A DNA stretch of 64,000 nt from Archangium sp. (GTDB lineage: Bacteria; Myxococcota; Myxococcia; Myxococcales; Myxococcaceae), in the NCBI GenBank assembly GCA_030695565.1, contig JAUYRZ010000103.1:19808-83807 (forward strand), written 5' to 3'. This document shows positions 54,741 to 63,834 of the stretch, in pieces (positions within the stretch are counted from its first letter, which is position 1; the number at the start of each line of letters is the position of its first letter). The position numbers and the translations under genes are program-made. The notes beneath the pieces are model-generated. The model was not told the origin of the DNA, made no database searches, and saw only the letters and a list, made by a program, of their open reading frames with translations.

Positions 54741-55746
54741 GCAGGGGTTTGAGCCACGCGCGCAGTTGCTCCGCCAGCGAGAGCGGTGAGAGAGAAAACT
54801 CGGCCGCACCGAGGCGAAGCGCCTCGGCCGGCATGCCGAAGATGACGCAGCTCGCCTTGTCCTGAACGAGCGTGTAGCCGCCCGCCTTGCGGATCGCGAG
54901 CAGACCGCGGGCCCCGTCGGTGCCCATGCCGGTCATCACCAGCGCGCACACCTCGAAGTCGGGCAGCGCCGCCACGCTCTCGAAGAGGACGTCGGCCGAA
55001 GGGCAGGGGCCCGTGGGCGAGCGGGGCCGCGTCAGGAAGAAGCCCCCGTGGCCCAGCACCGTGTTGAAGCCGCTGCGCACCAGGTAGACCCGACCCGGCT
55101 GTGGCGTGGTGCCAGGCTGCGCCACCTCCACCGGCAGCGGCAGCTGGGCCCCCAACCAGGCGGCGAAGGTGGCGTCGTAGTCATCAGGCATGTGCTGAAC
55201 GATCAGCACCGGCGCGGCGAAGTCGGGCCCCAGGGCGCCCACCAGTTGCACCAGCGCCGGCGGCCCGCCCGTCGACGCGGTCACCAGCACCAGCGGCCGC
55301 CGGTCCAGCTCGGCTCGCGGCCGGGTCGGCGGGGGCAGGGGCGGCTGTGAAAAAGGGAGCGGCGAGCGGCGCCGCGTCACGGTCTGCAACTCGGCCATCA
55401 GGCGCACCGCGGTGCCCACCTGGCCCGCGGCGGCGCTCGCGGGCAACGTCTCGGAGGCCCCAGCAGCCATCGCCTCCACCCCCAGCGTGGTGGTGCGGCT
55501 CAGCGCCACCACCGGCAAGTTTACCGCGCCCAGCACGGCGCGCAGCAGCTCCAGCTGCACTGTGCTGTCGACGAACAACAACGCGCAGCGCGGCTTCCGG
55601 TCGCGGCACATGCGGATCGCCGCCTGCGCCTCCGAGGCGCGGCCCAGCACCATCACCTCCCCGGCGCGCTCCAGCTGGGCCAGCAGCTCCGCGCCCGGCC
55701 CGGCGTCGCGACCCAGGCTGACGATGGTGACGGGCTCCTTAGCCAC
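54703..55746 (-). CDS. cheB: Chemotaxis methylesterase CheB with degenerate receiver
   Basis: 347 residues. The C-terminal CheB methylesterase is intact: Ser in TASTGGP, His in VQHMP and Asp in MTGMGTDGA. The N-terminal ~115 residues have receiver-like topology, but the phospho-Asp region reads ALLFVDST rather than the usual LDxxMP, so phosphorylation control is probably lost. It removes methyl groups from (or deamidates) the MCP. It overlaps cheA by 8 bp. Confidence 0.92.
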   Translation of the reverse strand: MAKEPVTIVSLGRDAGPGAELLAQLERAGEVMVLGRASEAQAAIRMCRDRKPRCALLFVDSTVQLELLRAVLGAVNLPVVALSRTTTLGVEAMAAGASETLPASAAAGQVGTAVRLMAELQTVTRRRSPLPFSQPPLPPPTRPRAELDRRPLVLVTASTGGPPALVQLVGALGPDFAAPVLIVQHMPDDYDATFAAWLGAQLPLPVEVAQPGTTPQPGRVYLVRSGFNTVLGHGGFFLTRPRSPTGPCPSADVLFESVAALPDFEVCALVMTGMGTDGARGLLAIRKAGGYTLVQDKASCVIFGMPAEALRLGAAEFSLSPLSLAEQLRAWLKPLREHHPKRGPLAP

Positions 55747-57847
55747 GGCGCCCCGCGAGGTGCTCGGCGATCGCTGCCAGCAGGGTGTCCTGGTCGAACT
55801 GCCCCTTCATCACGTACGCGTTGGCGCCAGCGGCCAGCGCCCGCCGGCGGGTCTCTTCCCCCACCACCGAGGTCACCAGGATCAACGGGAGCGCCTCCAG
55901 CCCCTCGTCGGCCCGCATGGCGCGCACCAGGCCGATGCCGTCGAGGTTGGGCATCTCGTAGTCGGAGACCACCAGATCGAAGCTGTTGGCGCGCAACGCC
56001 GCCAGCGCTTCCACCCCGTCACGCGCCAGCTCCACCTGGTACCCAGCCCGCTCGAGGATGTGGCGCTCCAACGTGCGCGTGGTGATCGAGTCGTCCACCA
56101 CCAGCACCCGCGCCGGCCGCGCAGGCGCCGCGGCGAGGTCTTCGTTGGCGAAGGCGCCCAACCGCCCCAGCCCCCGCGGGTCGAGCACCAGCACCACCTC
56201 GCCCGACTCGGCCAGAGTGCTGCCGATCACCCCTTCGATGTGCCGCAGGGGTGGCCCCAACGGGCGCACCGAGACCTCTTCTTCGCCGACGATCTCGTCG
56301 ACCAACAGCGCCAGCGGGCCGCCCGCGGCGCGCACCCGCACCGCCGTCCGCTTGCCTTCAGGCGCCGCGGCGGCCTGGCCCTGCTCCAGCTCATGCACGG
56401 GGACTCCCGCGCCTCCGAGGGTGACGAAGCGCCTGCCGCCCACCTCGTAGAACGCCTCGGGGCCCAGCCGCGCCGTGCCGTCGACCCCCGAGAGCGGCAG
56501 GGCGAGGGTCTCGCCGCGGAGGCGCACGAACAGCACCCGCGTCGACAACGCCGCCACCGGAATCGACAGTTGGAACGTGGTGCCCTGACCCAGCTCGGTG
56601 TGCAGGCTCACCTGGCCCCCCAGCCCCTTGACCGCCCCGGCCACCACGTCCATGCCCGTGCCACGCCCCGAGAGCTCGGTGACCTGCTCGCGGGTGGAAA
56701 ACCCCGGCGTGGCCAGCACAGCGAACAGCTCCGCAGGCTGCAGCTTGGCGGCCGCTTCGGGCGCGAGCTGGCCCAGGGCCACGGCGCGCTGGCCCACCTT
56801 CGCGGCGTCGATGCCCCGGCCGTTGTCCTCCACCGAGACCTCGACGAGATCGCCCAGCGACACCACCCGCACCACCAGCCGGCCCGGCCCCTGTTTCCCC
56901 AGGCGCGCGCGCTCGGCGGCAGTCTCGAGGCCGTGATCGACGGCGTTGCGCACCAGGTGAACCAGTGGCCCGCGGAGCTCGTCGAGCACCCGGCGATCGA
57001 CGAACACCCCGCCGCCCACCAGCGAGAACTGCACCTCCTTGCCGGTGCGCGCCGCGGCGTCCATCGACGAGAGGCGCAACGGCTCCTCGAGCGAGGCCAC
57101 CGACACCAGGCGCATCTTCTGGAGCGTCTCTTCGGCCGCTGACACCGACCGGGTCATGGTGCGCGCCGACTCGCGGGCCGCGGCCGCCTCCCGCTCGAGG
57201 CCGGCCACCAGGGCCGACAGCTCTTCGAGCTCCGCGGGGCCCAGCGGCGCGGCGTTGGCGCGGCGCCACAGCCCGCGGGCCGATTCCGCCGAGCGACGCA
57301 ACCGTTCCCGTCGGAAGCGGCTCTCGGCGCGTTCGCCGGCCAGGGCCGCCAGCGGGGCCACCAGGCTCTCCACCGTGCGCACCCGCACGCGGATCGACTC
57401 TCGGCCCGCGGCGTTCGCGGGCGGCGCCGAGGCGGGGGGCGGCGCGGAGGCCGTCGGTGGAGGCGCGCTGGGGTGCGGCGCCGACAGCGCGGCCTTTCGC
57501 AGCTCTTCCAGGATCGCCGTGGGGTCTTCGTGTTGATCGCGCACCGCGCCGTCGATCCACGCGGTGGCGCGCGCCACTTTGCGCACCCGCTCGGCCACCG
57601 GCGCGTCGCTGATCAACACGTTCTCGGCTTCGTGGGCGACCCGGGCGATCGGCTCGAACCCGATGCCGGCCGCGCCACCCTTGATGGTGTGCAGCCTGCG
57701 GGCGAGCTCGTGCACGATGGCCCCGGCGAGGGCATCGGGGGCCTGGGCGAGCTTCTCGAGGCCCTGCACCAGGCCATCGAGGTGCTCTTTGGCCTCGTCG
57801 CGGAAGAGGTCCAGGACCTCCAGGGGCAGGCCTTCGGCGAGCTTCAC
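55739..57847 (-). CDS. cheA: CheA histidine kinase with C-terminal receiver
   Basis: 702 residues. The P1 HPt domain carries RLHTIKGGAAGIGF (phospho-His about 54). There is a Pro/Ala linker, then dimerisation helices. The HATPase has VHLVRNAVDHGLE, VEDNGRGID, GRGTGMDVV and a CheW-like P5 domain. The C-terminal receiver has VLVVDDSIT and VSDYEMPNLDG. No P2 domain is evident. CheA-receiver hybrids are typical of Frz- and Wsp-like systems that control functions other than flagellar rotation. The start is 1 bp after the mcp stop and the end overlaps cheB by 8 bp. Confidence 0.95.
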   Translation of the reverse strand: MKLAEGLPLEVLDLFRDEAKEHLDGLVQGLEKLAQAPDALAGAIVHELARRLHTIKGGAAGIGFEPIARVAHEAENVLISDAPVAERVRKVARATAWIDGAVRDQHEDPTAILEELRKAALSAPHPSAPPPTASAPPPASAPPANAAGRESIRVRVRTVESLVAPLAALAGERAESRFRRERLRRSAESARGLWRRANAAPLGPAELEELSALVAGLEREAAAARESARTMTRSVSAAEETLQKMRLVSVASLEEPLRLSSMDAAARTGKEVQFSLVGGGVFVDRRVLDELRGPLVHLVRNAVDHGLETAAERARLGKQGPGRLVVRVVSLGDLVEVSVEDNGRGIDAAKVGQRAVALGQLAPEAAAKLQPAELFAVLATPGFSTREQVTELSGRGTGMDVVAGAVKGLGGQVSLHTELGQGTTFQLSIPVAALSTRVLFVRLRGETLALPLSGVDGTARLGPEAFYEVGGRRFVTLGGAGVPVHELEQGQAAAAPEGKRTAVRVRAAGGPLALLVDEIVGEEEVSVRPLGPPLRHIEGVIGSTLAESGEVVLVLDPRGLGRLGAFANEDLAAAPARPARVLVVDDSITTRTLERHILERAGYQVELARDGVEALAALRANSFDLVVSDYEMPNLDGIGLVRAMRADEGLEALPLILVTSVVGEETRRRALAAGANAYVMKGQFDQDTLLAAIAEHLAGRRG

Positions 57848-57848
57848 G

Positions 57849-59114
57849 TCACACCGTGTGCCGGGCCACCAGCGTCTTCATCTGGGCCGCGAGGGTGGTG
57901 AGATCACGCGCCGCACGCTCGGTGCTGCGGGTGGCGTCGACGCCGCTGCGCATCGTCTGTTCGATGTTCTTCATGGCCACCGACACCTGATCCACGCCCA
58001 GCGCCTGCTGGCGGGACAAGGCGGCGATCTGCCGGGCCGACTGCACCGACTCTTCGATGATCTGCGCCATCTGCTGCAACGTGCCGCCGGTCTGCTGGGC
58101 CATCTTCAGCCCGGCCTCGGCCTGCTTGGTGCCCTCCTCGGTCACCATCACCGCGGTGTTCGTCGCGCGTTGGATCTCCGCGATGATGGTGCGCACCTGC
58201 CGGGTGGCCTGCTTCGATTGTTCGGCCAGGCTGCGCACCTCGCCTGCCACCACCGCGAAGCCGCGGCCCTGCTCGCCGGCCTTGGCCGCTTCGATCGCCG
58301 CGTTGATGGCCAGCAGGTTCGACTGCTCGGCCAGCTCGCTGACGGTGCCGACGATCTCGCCGATCTGCTGCACGCGCTCAGAGAGCCCGAGGATGTTCCG
58401 GGCGATGCCGTCGACCCGGTCTTTGAGGTTGGTGATGCCCTCCACCGTGGCGCTCACCGCCGCCAGGCCCTGGTCGTACGAACGTTTCGACTGCTCGGTG
58501 GTGCCGATCACCGCTTGCGCGCGCTCGGCGGCCTGCTCCGCGGTCTGGCGCACCTCTTCCACGGTGGTGGTGATCTCCGAGACCGCCGACGCCTGCTCGG
58601 CCGCCGCGGTGCTCTGTTGGGCCGCTGCGGTGAGCAACAACGAGCTCGAGCCCGAGGTCTGCTCGGTGGCGCCCGCCACCTGCTTGCTCAGCGTGTGCAG
58701 GCTCTCGACCATGGCGTCGAGCTGCCGACCCAGGCGCGCCACCTCGCTGCCTTCGTCGTGGCCAGAGGCGTTGCCCAGGCGCACCACCAGGTTTCCCTGG
58801 GCGATCTTCTCGGCGAAGGTGGTGTACGTGTGCAGCGCTTCCTGGAGCGCCCGCCGCTTCTCGCGTTCCGTGCGCTCCTGATCTTCCAACCGGCGAATCA
58901 CGGTCGACTTCACGGACACCGCGGCGACCGCGGCCATGATTTCTCCCGCGGCCACGCAGGCGACGACGAACCAGGGGAAGCGGCCGTCCATCCACTCCTT
59001 GACGAAGAGCGAGGCGACGGGCGGGAACATCAGGCCGATCACCAGGCCGGCGATGCCGAAGCCGAGGTACAGGCCCGACGCTGATGTGGTGTGTGTGGGG
59101 GGCGTGGCGGTCAT
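57849..59114 (-). CDS. Methyl-accepting chemotaxis protein without periplasmic sensor domain
   Basis: 421 residues. Two N-terminal membrane helices (about 14-37 and 46-68) are separated by a loop of only ~8 residues, so there is no periplasmic ligand domain. A HAMP-like region follows (about 75-135). The signalling tip is in the class of [20 protein letters not shown] and [17 protein letters not shown], the highly conserved MCP hairpin. Stimulus sensing is probably intramembrane, cytoplasmic or through partner proteins. Overlaps the preceding cheW gene by 4 bp. Confidence 0.93.
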   Translation of the reverse strand: MTATPPTHTTSASGLYLGFGIAGLVIGLMFPPVASLFVKEWMDGRFPWFVVACVAAGEIMAAVAAVSVKSTVIRRLEDQERTEREKRRALQEALHTYTTFAEKIAQGNLVVRLGNASGHDEGSEVARLGRQLDAMVESLHTLSKQVAGATEQTSGSSSLLLTAAAQQSTAAAEQASAVSEITTTVEEVRQTAEQAAERAQAVIGTTEQSKRSYDQGLAAVSATVEGITNLKDRVDGIARNILGLSERVQQIGEIVGTVSELAEQSNLLAINAAIEAAKAGEQGRGFAVVAGEVRSLAEQSKQATRQVRTIIAEIQRATNTAVMVTEEGTKQAEAGLKMAQQTGGTLQQMAQIIEESVQSARQIAALSRQQALGVDQVSVAMKNIEQTMRSGVDATRSTERAARDLTTLAAQMKTLVARHTV

Positions 59115-59662
59115 GGCGTGGGAGTTCCTTGCGATGAGGAGAGGCGGGCCAACTCAGTCAGGAGGCGGGGCATCTGGAGCCGGCAGACGCCCCGGGCGTC
59201 GATGGCGTCGATGAAGGGGCGGGCGCGGGCAGGCACCCCGGCCGGAATCGTGTCGGCCGCGGCAGCCCACTGTTTGACCAGCCCCTCCAGCTCCGGCACT
59301 CCGAGGGCGAAGAGTTCACCCGCCACCTCGATCAGCAGACCGAAACGCAGTGGCTCGGCAGCGCGTTCGCCCGTCAGCGCCCCCAGATCGACGACGGTGA
59401 GGATCTGCCCGTGGTCGTGCGCCAGCCCGGCCACCCACGGGGGCGCGTTGGGGATGCGGGCCAGCCGCTGCAAAGGCACCACCGAGGCCAGCTCGTGGAG
59501 CGGCACCGCGTACCGCGCCGCGCCGACCCGGGCCACCAGCAGCTCCGCGGATGAGGCGAGCTCGTGGGCGTTCACCACCGGCCGCGCCAGGGTGCTCGCG
59601 CGGCGGCGCAGCAGCGCCACCTCGAGCGCGGTGAAGCTGTTGACCCGCGGCTGATCGTTCAT
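59111..59662 (-). CDS. cheW: CheW-like coupling protein (second)
   Basis: 183 residues with an N-terminal extension (about 1-38) before the CheW fold: [40 protein letters not shown] and LTVVDLGAL. It should couple the MCP to CheA at the membrane. 4-bp overlaps with both cheR and mcp place it in the operon. Confidence 0.9.
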   Translation of the reverse strand: MNDQPRVNSFTALEVALLRRRASTLARPVVNAHELASSAELLVARVGAARYAVPLHELASVVPLQRLARIPNAPPWVAGLAHDHGQILTVVDLGALTGERAAEPLRFGLLIEVAGELFALGVPELEGLVKQWAAAADTIPAGVPARARPFIDAIDARGVCRLQMPRLLTELARLSSSQGTPTP

Positions 59663-61038
59663 CGGCGTTTCTCCGGTTGGCCGCGCAGCAGGTGCGCGAG
59701 GGTGGCCGAGAGGTCTGCCACCGTCAGCCCGCCCCCGCCGGCGACCGGCTCTTCGGGGGGCTTCTCGTCGAGCGCCAGGAGCGCCCGGCGGTACGACGAC
59801 GCCGCTTCGTTGCGTGCGCCCCCGGTGTCGAGCGTCGAGCCGAGGAGGTAGTGGGCCATCGCCAGGTCCGGTCGCGCCGCCACCACCGCCTCCAGCTGGC
59901 TGGCTGCTTCATCGTGGCGATCTTCTTCGAGGAGGATCAGCGCGGTGAGGATCTGCAATTCCCCGCGATCGCCGAAGTCCCGCTGCAACGACTCGGCGGC
60001 GGCGCGTGCCTCCGCCAGCCGGCCTTGATCGGCCAGCCCACACGCCTGCGCGAGGCGCACCGTGAGCGCCTCGGCCTGTGGCGCGACGGCGGGCACTTCG
60101 GCTGGTGGGCGGAGGGGCGCCCTTGCAGGCGGGCGCGAGGCGGCGACCGGTGGCGGCAACGGCGGGGCCGACCGGGGGGCTTGCGCGCTGGCCCCATTCG
60201 CCGCGCTGGTGTTCCAGCCCCGTGGCACAGACGGCTCCAGGAAGGCGTGGCGCTTGCGGTAGACGATGCAGGCGCCGGGGTGGAGCACGTCGAAGTCCGG
60301 CAGGCTGGCCGCAGCAGACTCCACAGGCCCCAACACCAGGATCCCGCCCGGGGCCACGGCGAGGGCCAGCCGGTTGACCGCCCGCTCGAGCTGTTCGCCG
60401 TCGAAGTAGATGAGCACGTTGCGGCAGACCACCAGGTCGAAGGGCACCGGCTCGGGCGCCGGGTCCAGCAGGTTGTGCCTGCGGAAGGTGATTCTCTCGA
60501 GCAGTGCCCTGCGGGGCACGTAGTGGGTGCCCTCCTTCACGAAGTAACGCTCGCGCTGATCGGCCAGCACCCCGCGGAAGGACCACTCGGTGTACCGGGC
60601 GTTCTGGGCCTGGCGCAAAGCGCTGGGGTTGATGTCGGTGGCCAGCACGGTGGTCAGCGGTGACGGATCGTTCAGGCGCGAGACGTCATCGAGCACCGCG
60701 CTGACGGTCAGCGGCTCTTCGCCCGTGGAGCAGCCGGCGCACCAGGCCCGGTACGAGATGGGCGGGTGTTGGGCCCAGTGGCGCTCGATGAGCACCCTCA
60801 ACGCAGAGAACTGCTCTGCGTGACGGAAGAAGTAGGTCTCGGTGTTGGTGATGGAGCCCACGAACTCGGCCAGCGCGTCGCGGTCGGCGCAGGCCAGCTG
60901 CGCGGCGGCCGCCTCGGCGTTGGGCGCGATGCGGGTGAGCCCTTCGAGCAGCACGTCGAGCCGCGAACCGCCGTAGTCGAGACCAAACCGCGAGCGGATC
61001 TTCTCAACCAGGTGGCCGAGCGCACCGGCGGCCTTCAC
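59659..61038 (-). CDS. cheR: Chemoreceptor methyltransferase CheR with C-terminal TPR
   Basis: 459 residues. The CheR core has FVGSITNTETYFFRH, the SAM loop WCAGCSTGEEPLT, VLATDINPSAL and VCRNVLIYFD. After a Pro-rich linker (about 275-330) a TPR-like helical region follows (LAQACGLADQGRLAEARAAA and later). TPR-fused CheR proteins are common in deltaproteobacteria and Myxococcota. It methylates Glu residues on the MCP. 4-bp overlaps with both flanking cheW genes. Confidence 0.94.
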   Translation of the reverse strand: MKAAGALGHLVEKIRSRFGLDYGGSRLDVLLEGLTRIAPNAEAAAAQLACADRDALAEFVGSITNTETYFFRHAEQFSALRVLIERHWAQHPPISYRAWCAGCSTGEEPLTVSAVLDDVSRLNDPSPLTTVLATDINPSALRQAQNARYTEWSFRGVLADQRERYFVKEGTHYVPRRALLERITFRRHNLLDPAPEPVPFDLVVCRNVLIYFDGEQLERAVNRLALAVAPGGILVLGPVESAAASLPDFDVLHPGACIVYRKRHAFLEPSVPRGWNTSAANGASAQAPRSAPPLPPPVAASRPPARAPLRPPAEVPAVAPQAEALTVRLAQACGLADQGRLAEARAAAESLQRDFGDRGELQILTALILLEEDRHDEAASQLEAVVAARPDLAMAHYLLGSTLDTGGARNEAASSYRRALLALDEKPPEEPVAGGGGLTVADLSATLAHLLRGQPEKRR

Positions 61039-61481
61039 GGAGCGCGGGCCTCGGCGGCCTGCCGCTCGACGAACGCGCGCACCGCAGGCAGCAGAAAGGC
61101 GTCGAGCGAGACCAGGGTCACCAGCCCCTCGCCGCGCAGCAGCCCGGTGACGAAAGGAGGGCCCTCGGCGGTCAAAGGCAGGGGCGTGCTCTCGCCGTCT
61201 TGCAGGCCCACGATGGCGTCCACCCGCAGGGCCACGCGGCCGGCGTCGCTGCGCGCGATCACCAACACGTCGCTGACCCGCGCTGGCCTGAGCTCCGCGC
61301 CGAGCCGATAGGCGGGGTCCACCACCGGCAGCACCGCGCCGCGCAGGTCGAACACGCCGCAGACGTCGCGCGGGCTCTCAGCGACCCGATCGATCCACGG
61401 CAAGTTCACGGCCTCTTCCACCACGCCGAGGGGCAGCCCGTAGTTCTGACCGTCGATGGTGAAGACGAAGTGAGCGCTCAT
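61035..61481 (-). CDS. cheW: CheW-like coupling protein, first gene of chemosensory operon
   Basis: 148 residues from ATG 61481; an upstream ATG at 61517 lacks supporting sequence. CheW fold: FVFTIDGQNYGLPLGVVEEA, CGVFDLRGAVLPVVD and RVALRVDAIVGL. There is no obvious ribosome-binding site. The 335-bp region 61482-61816 upstream should hold the operon promoter and shows no other gene. Confidence 0.9.
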   Translation of the reverse strand: MSAHFVFTIDGQNYGLPLGVVEEAVNLPWIDRVAESPRDVCGVFDLRGAVLPVVDPAYRLGAELRPARVSDVLVIARSDAGRVALRVDAIVGLQDGESTPLPLTAEGPPFVTGLLRGEGLVTLVSLDAFLLPAVRAFVERQAAEARAP

Positions 61482-61816
61482 GGGAAGTGGTGCGTTCTGC
61501 GGCGCGCACGTCGGCACCGATCGGCAGCGACGAAGCTAACACCTGGCTGGGCGCCAGCCCGGCCGATCTTCGAGACCGGCGCGTCGGTGCGCCTGCGACA
61601 CGCAACTTCATGGGCCGCTCGGGCGAGCCCGGCGCGTCAGCGCACCTCGAAGCGCCGTCGTCGGCACGGAACGAAGCATCAACGGGCGGGGCATTTCTTT
61701 TCGGCGCGGCCAACTCGCCTCGAGTTCTGTGGGGCTCGGCTCGCAGTGTCGCCCGCGCGCGTCAGGTCGGTGGGCAGGTACGGGGTCCAGGGCGGCGGCG
61801 CGGTAGATCGGAACGC

Positions 61817-62386
61817 ATGGGAGTGACCACTGTCGTCCACGCCGTCGACTCACGCTTCTTCGACGCCTTGGCTCGTCAGCCCGCGCTGATGGACTGGTGG
61901 CTCGGGTATGAAGAGATGGATCTCGGCCTCGATGCAGAGCGCTTCGCGGCCCACCCTCGTGTTTCGGCACTCGCGGGACCCGAGGGGCTGGGGAGCTCCG
62001 CCTCCACCGACGAAGGCCGACACCTCGAGCGCCACCTGGATGCCATCGTCTGCCTGTTGGCGAAGGCCTTCCCCGACGAGCGCACCGCCTGGGACGCGCT
62101 CGCTGGCACGAGCAGCGAGGAGTTCCAGGTGACGCCTCTGGGGGACCACTGGGGCCTCGGTACGGTGTGCACGCGCCGCATCGCGGGGCTCCTCGAGGTC
62201 ATGGGGAGCTTTCGTGTGTCCGAGGCGTGGGATGCACAGTTCCTGACGGCGTTGAATGTCCCTCCAGGTTACTGGGATGAGCCCGAGGCTTCGGCCGAAT
62301 TCGAGGCGTCGTGGAGGAACCTGGTGCGCACGCTCGACGACGCCGCCCGGTCGGAGCGCGCGGTGATCTTCGCGGTGCATCTGTGA
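61817..62386 (+). CDS. Hypothetical protein, weakly DUF1877-like
   Basis: 189 residues from ATG 61817. It starts MGVTTVVHAVDSRFFDALA and contains GRHLERHLDAIVCLLAKAF and later WDALAGTSSEEF. The layout (MG start, 'LD.....LL.G', tryptophans) recalls YfbM/DUF1877 proteins, but this is weak. It shares GTGA with the next gene, so the two are co-translated. Confidence 0.55.
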   Translation: MGVTTVVHAVDSRFFDALARQPALMDWWLGYEEMDLGLDAERFAAHPRVSALAGPEGLGSSASTDEGRHLERHLDAIVCLLAKAFPDERTAWDALAGTSSEEFQVTPLGDHWGLGTVCTRRIAGLLEVMGSFRVSEAWDAQFLTALNVPPGYWDEPEASAEFEASWRNLVRTLDDAARSERAVIFAVHL

Positions 62387-62925
62387 GCACGCTGGTGCTG
62401 AAGCTTCAGGCGATCGATGCCGAGTTGGCAGCGAAGCTGAGTCTCGCCCCGACGCTCGAGGCCGGGCTCGCCTCTGAGCCCAGCCCGCTCCACCACTCGA
62501 ATCCCTTCGAGCTCGAAGCTGTGTTCCTCAGCGCAGCGCTCGAGGCCCTGCGTCGCCTGCGCCCGGAAGAGACACACTTGATCAATCGTCTCGCCCTCGA
62601 CGATGCGGGGCCCCGCTTGCTCGATCTGCGTGAAGCGCGGCGGATCGGCGGGCTGCTGCACTATGTCGACTCGAAGATCTGGAAAGAGACCATCCAGGGC
62701 GCCGATCCTTCGCTCGCCGACCCGAAGTGGCTCGGCACGCGGGTGGACAAGCTCAAGAGGCGCTTTGCGGAGTGTGGGCTCCAGAAATGGGCCATGCTGC
62801 TCGTCTGCACGGCTCCGGCCCAGGCGGCGCCGAAGAAGCCGAGCCGTCTGGCTGAGCTCGAAACAGAGAACGCGAGGCTTCGCGCGCTGTTGCTGGAACA
62901 TGGCGTGAACCCTGACGAGGGTTGA
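62383..62925 (+). CDS. Hypothetical protein with C-terminal coiled coil
   Basis: 180 residues from GTG 62383, which overlaps the preceding stop (GTGA). No known family. The N-terminal half is mixed alpha/beta; residues about 155-175 (SRLAELETENARLRALLLEH) are a clear heptad coiled coil. It has no signal peptide. The overlap suggests the two proteins interact. Confidence 0.55.
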   Translation: MSTLVLKLQAIDAELAAKLSLAPTLEAGLASEPSPLHHSNPFELEAVFLSAALEALRRLRPEETHLINRLALDDAGPRLLDLREARRIGGLLHYVDSKIWKETIQGADPSLADPKWLGTRVDKLKRRFAECGLQKWAMLLVCTAPAQAAPKKPSRLAELETENARLRALLLEHGVNPDEG

Positions 62926-62969
62926 AAGGGCGCTCTCGGACATCGTCGCACCGAAGCTGCTCGTCGCCA

Positions 62970-63417
62970 TCAACCCTGCGACCGGCTCAGCCACGGCGGG
63001 CCTTCACTTCGCCACGACACGCAACCCGTTCTGGGAAGCTCGCCGCGCCGAGCGAGCGCGAGGATGGCCTCCATCTCGGTGGCGTCCGGCTCACTTCGTT
63101 TTGGCGGGGGATCCTTCATGAGTGGATCGAGGTCGGGATGAGCGATCTCGCGAAGGTGAGTGATCACCTCTCGGCACCAGGCACCGCGGGCGTCGTGGTG
63201 AAGGATGACCCAGCGGCGCACGCTCGATGTCGGCGATGTGGAGACAGCGCTGCAGCTCCTCGTCGAGATGGCGGAAGGTGTCGGCATCGGCGGCCTCTGT
63301 GAGCAGGGACATCCGCAGGGTGAGCTCGTCGCGAGGCGTATCGGGCTCGGGGTTTTCGCGGAGCCACTCACGGAGGACGCGCAGGCCTGCCTCGGAGATT
63401 CGGAGTGGAGTGCGCTC
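62970..63417 (-). pseudogene. PadR-family regulator relic with a frameshift
   Basis: Frame A from 63417 reads PLRISEAGLRVLREWLREN, then TPRDELTLRMSLL, the linker and start of the PadR C-terminal dimerisation domain. Near 63213-63220 the similarity moves to another frame (HHDARGAWCREVITHLREIA), also PadR-like. A stop sits just before frame A, and no winged helix precedes it, so the N-terminal DNA-binding half is missing. It is not expected to be functional. Confidence 0.45.
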
Positions 63418-63588
63418 TCAGAGGTGCGCGAGCTTGCGGCGCAGGGTGGCCTTGAGGCTCCAGATAGATTCTGGAGATTGGCGTGGCTGCTTTTGGAGGG
63501 CGTGGTGTCTCTTGGGCTGCTGGTGTTGCCCAGCGCGAACAGGCCTCTCGGCGTCGGGCTTCCAGTGCTCGAGGGCCCGAACCTTCGA

Positions 63589-63834
63589 CTCTTTTAGAAA
63601 ACGAGAATCCGGAAGGTGCGTGTGTGCGCCAGTCTCGTGGATGTATTTGCTGAGGTTGCGCGCGCGGAAGGCGAGGTGCCCGGACGGAAAAGGGGCGCTG
63701 ATAGCTCTGAAAGAGCGACTCTCTTTCAGAGTCGAAGAGGCCGCAATTCGCTGATCAACACCACGCAATCACATACCTGCGTTCTCCTCCATCGCTCTAG
63801 AAGAGAACCGCGTCGGCAGACTTCTCTTTTAGAG
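63589..63834. promoter_or_regulatory. Cluster of CTCT-NNN-AGAG palindromes
   Basis: Exact copies of CTCTNNNAGAG occur at 63705, 63721, 63795 and 63824; a fifth at 63589 differs in the last base. The first two form a perfect 11-bp inverted repeat with a 5-bp loop, and the other two pair over 13 bp with one mismatch. This AT-richer cluster in a GC-rich region looks like operator sites of an unknown regulator, perhaps for a gene beyond the right edge. Confidence 0.5.
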
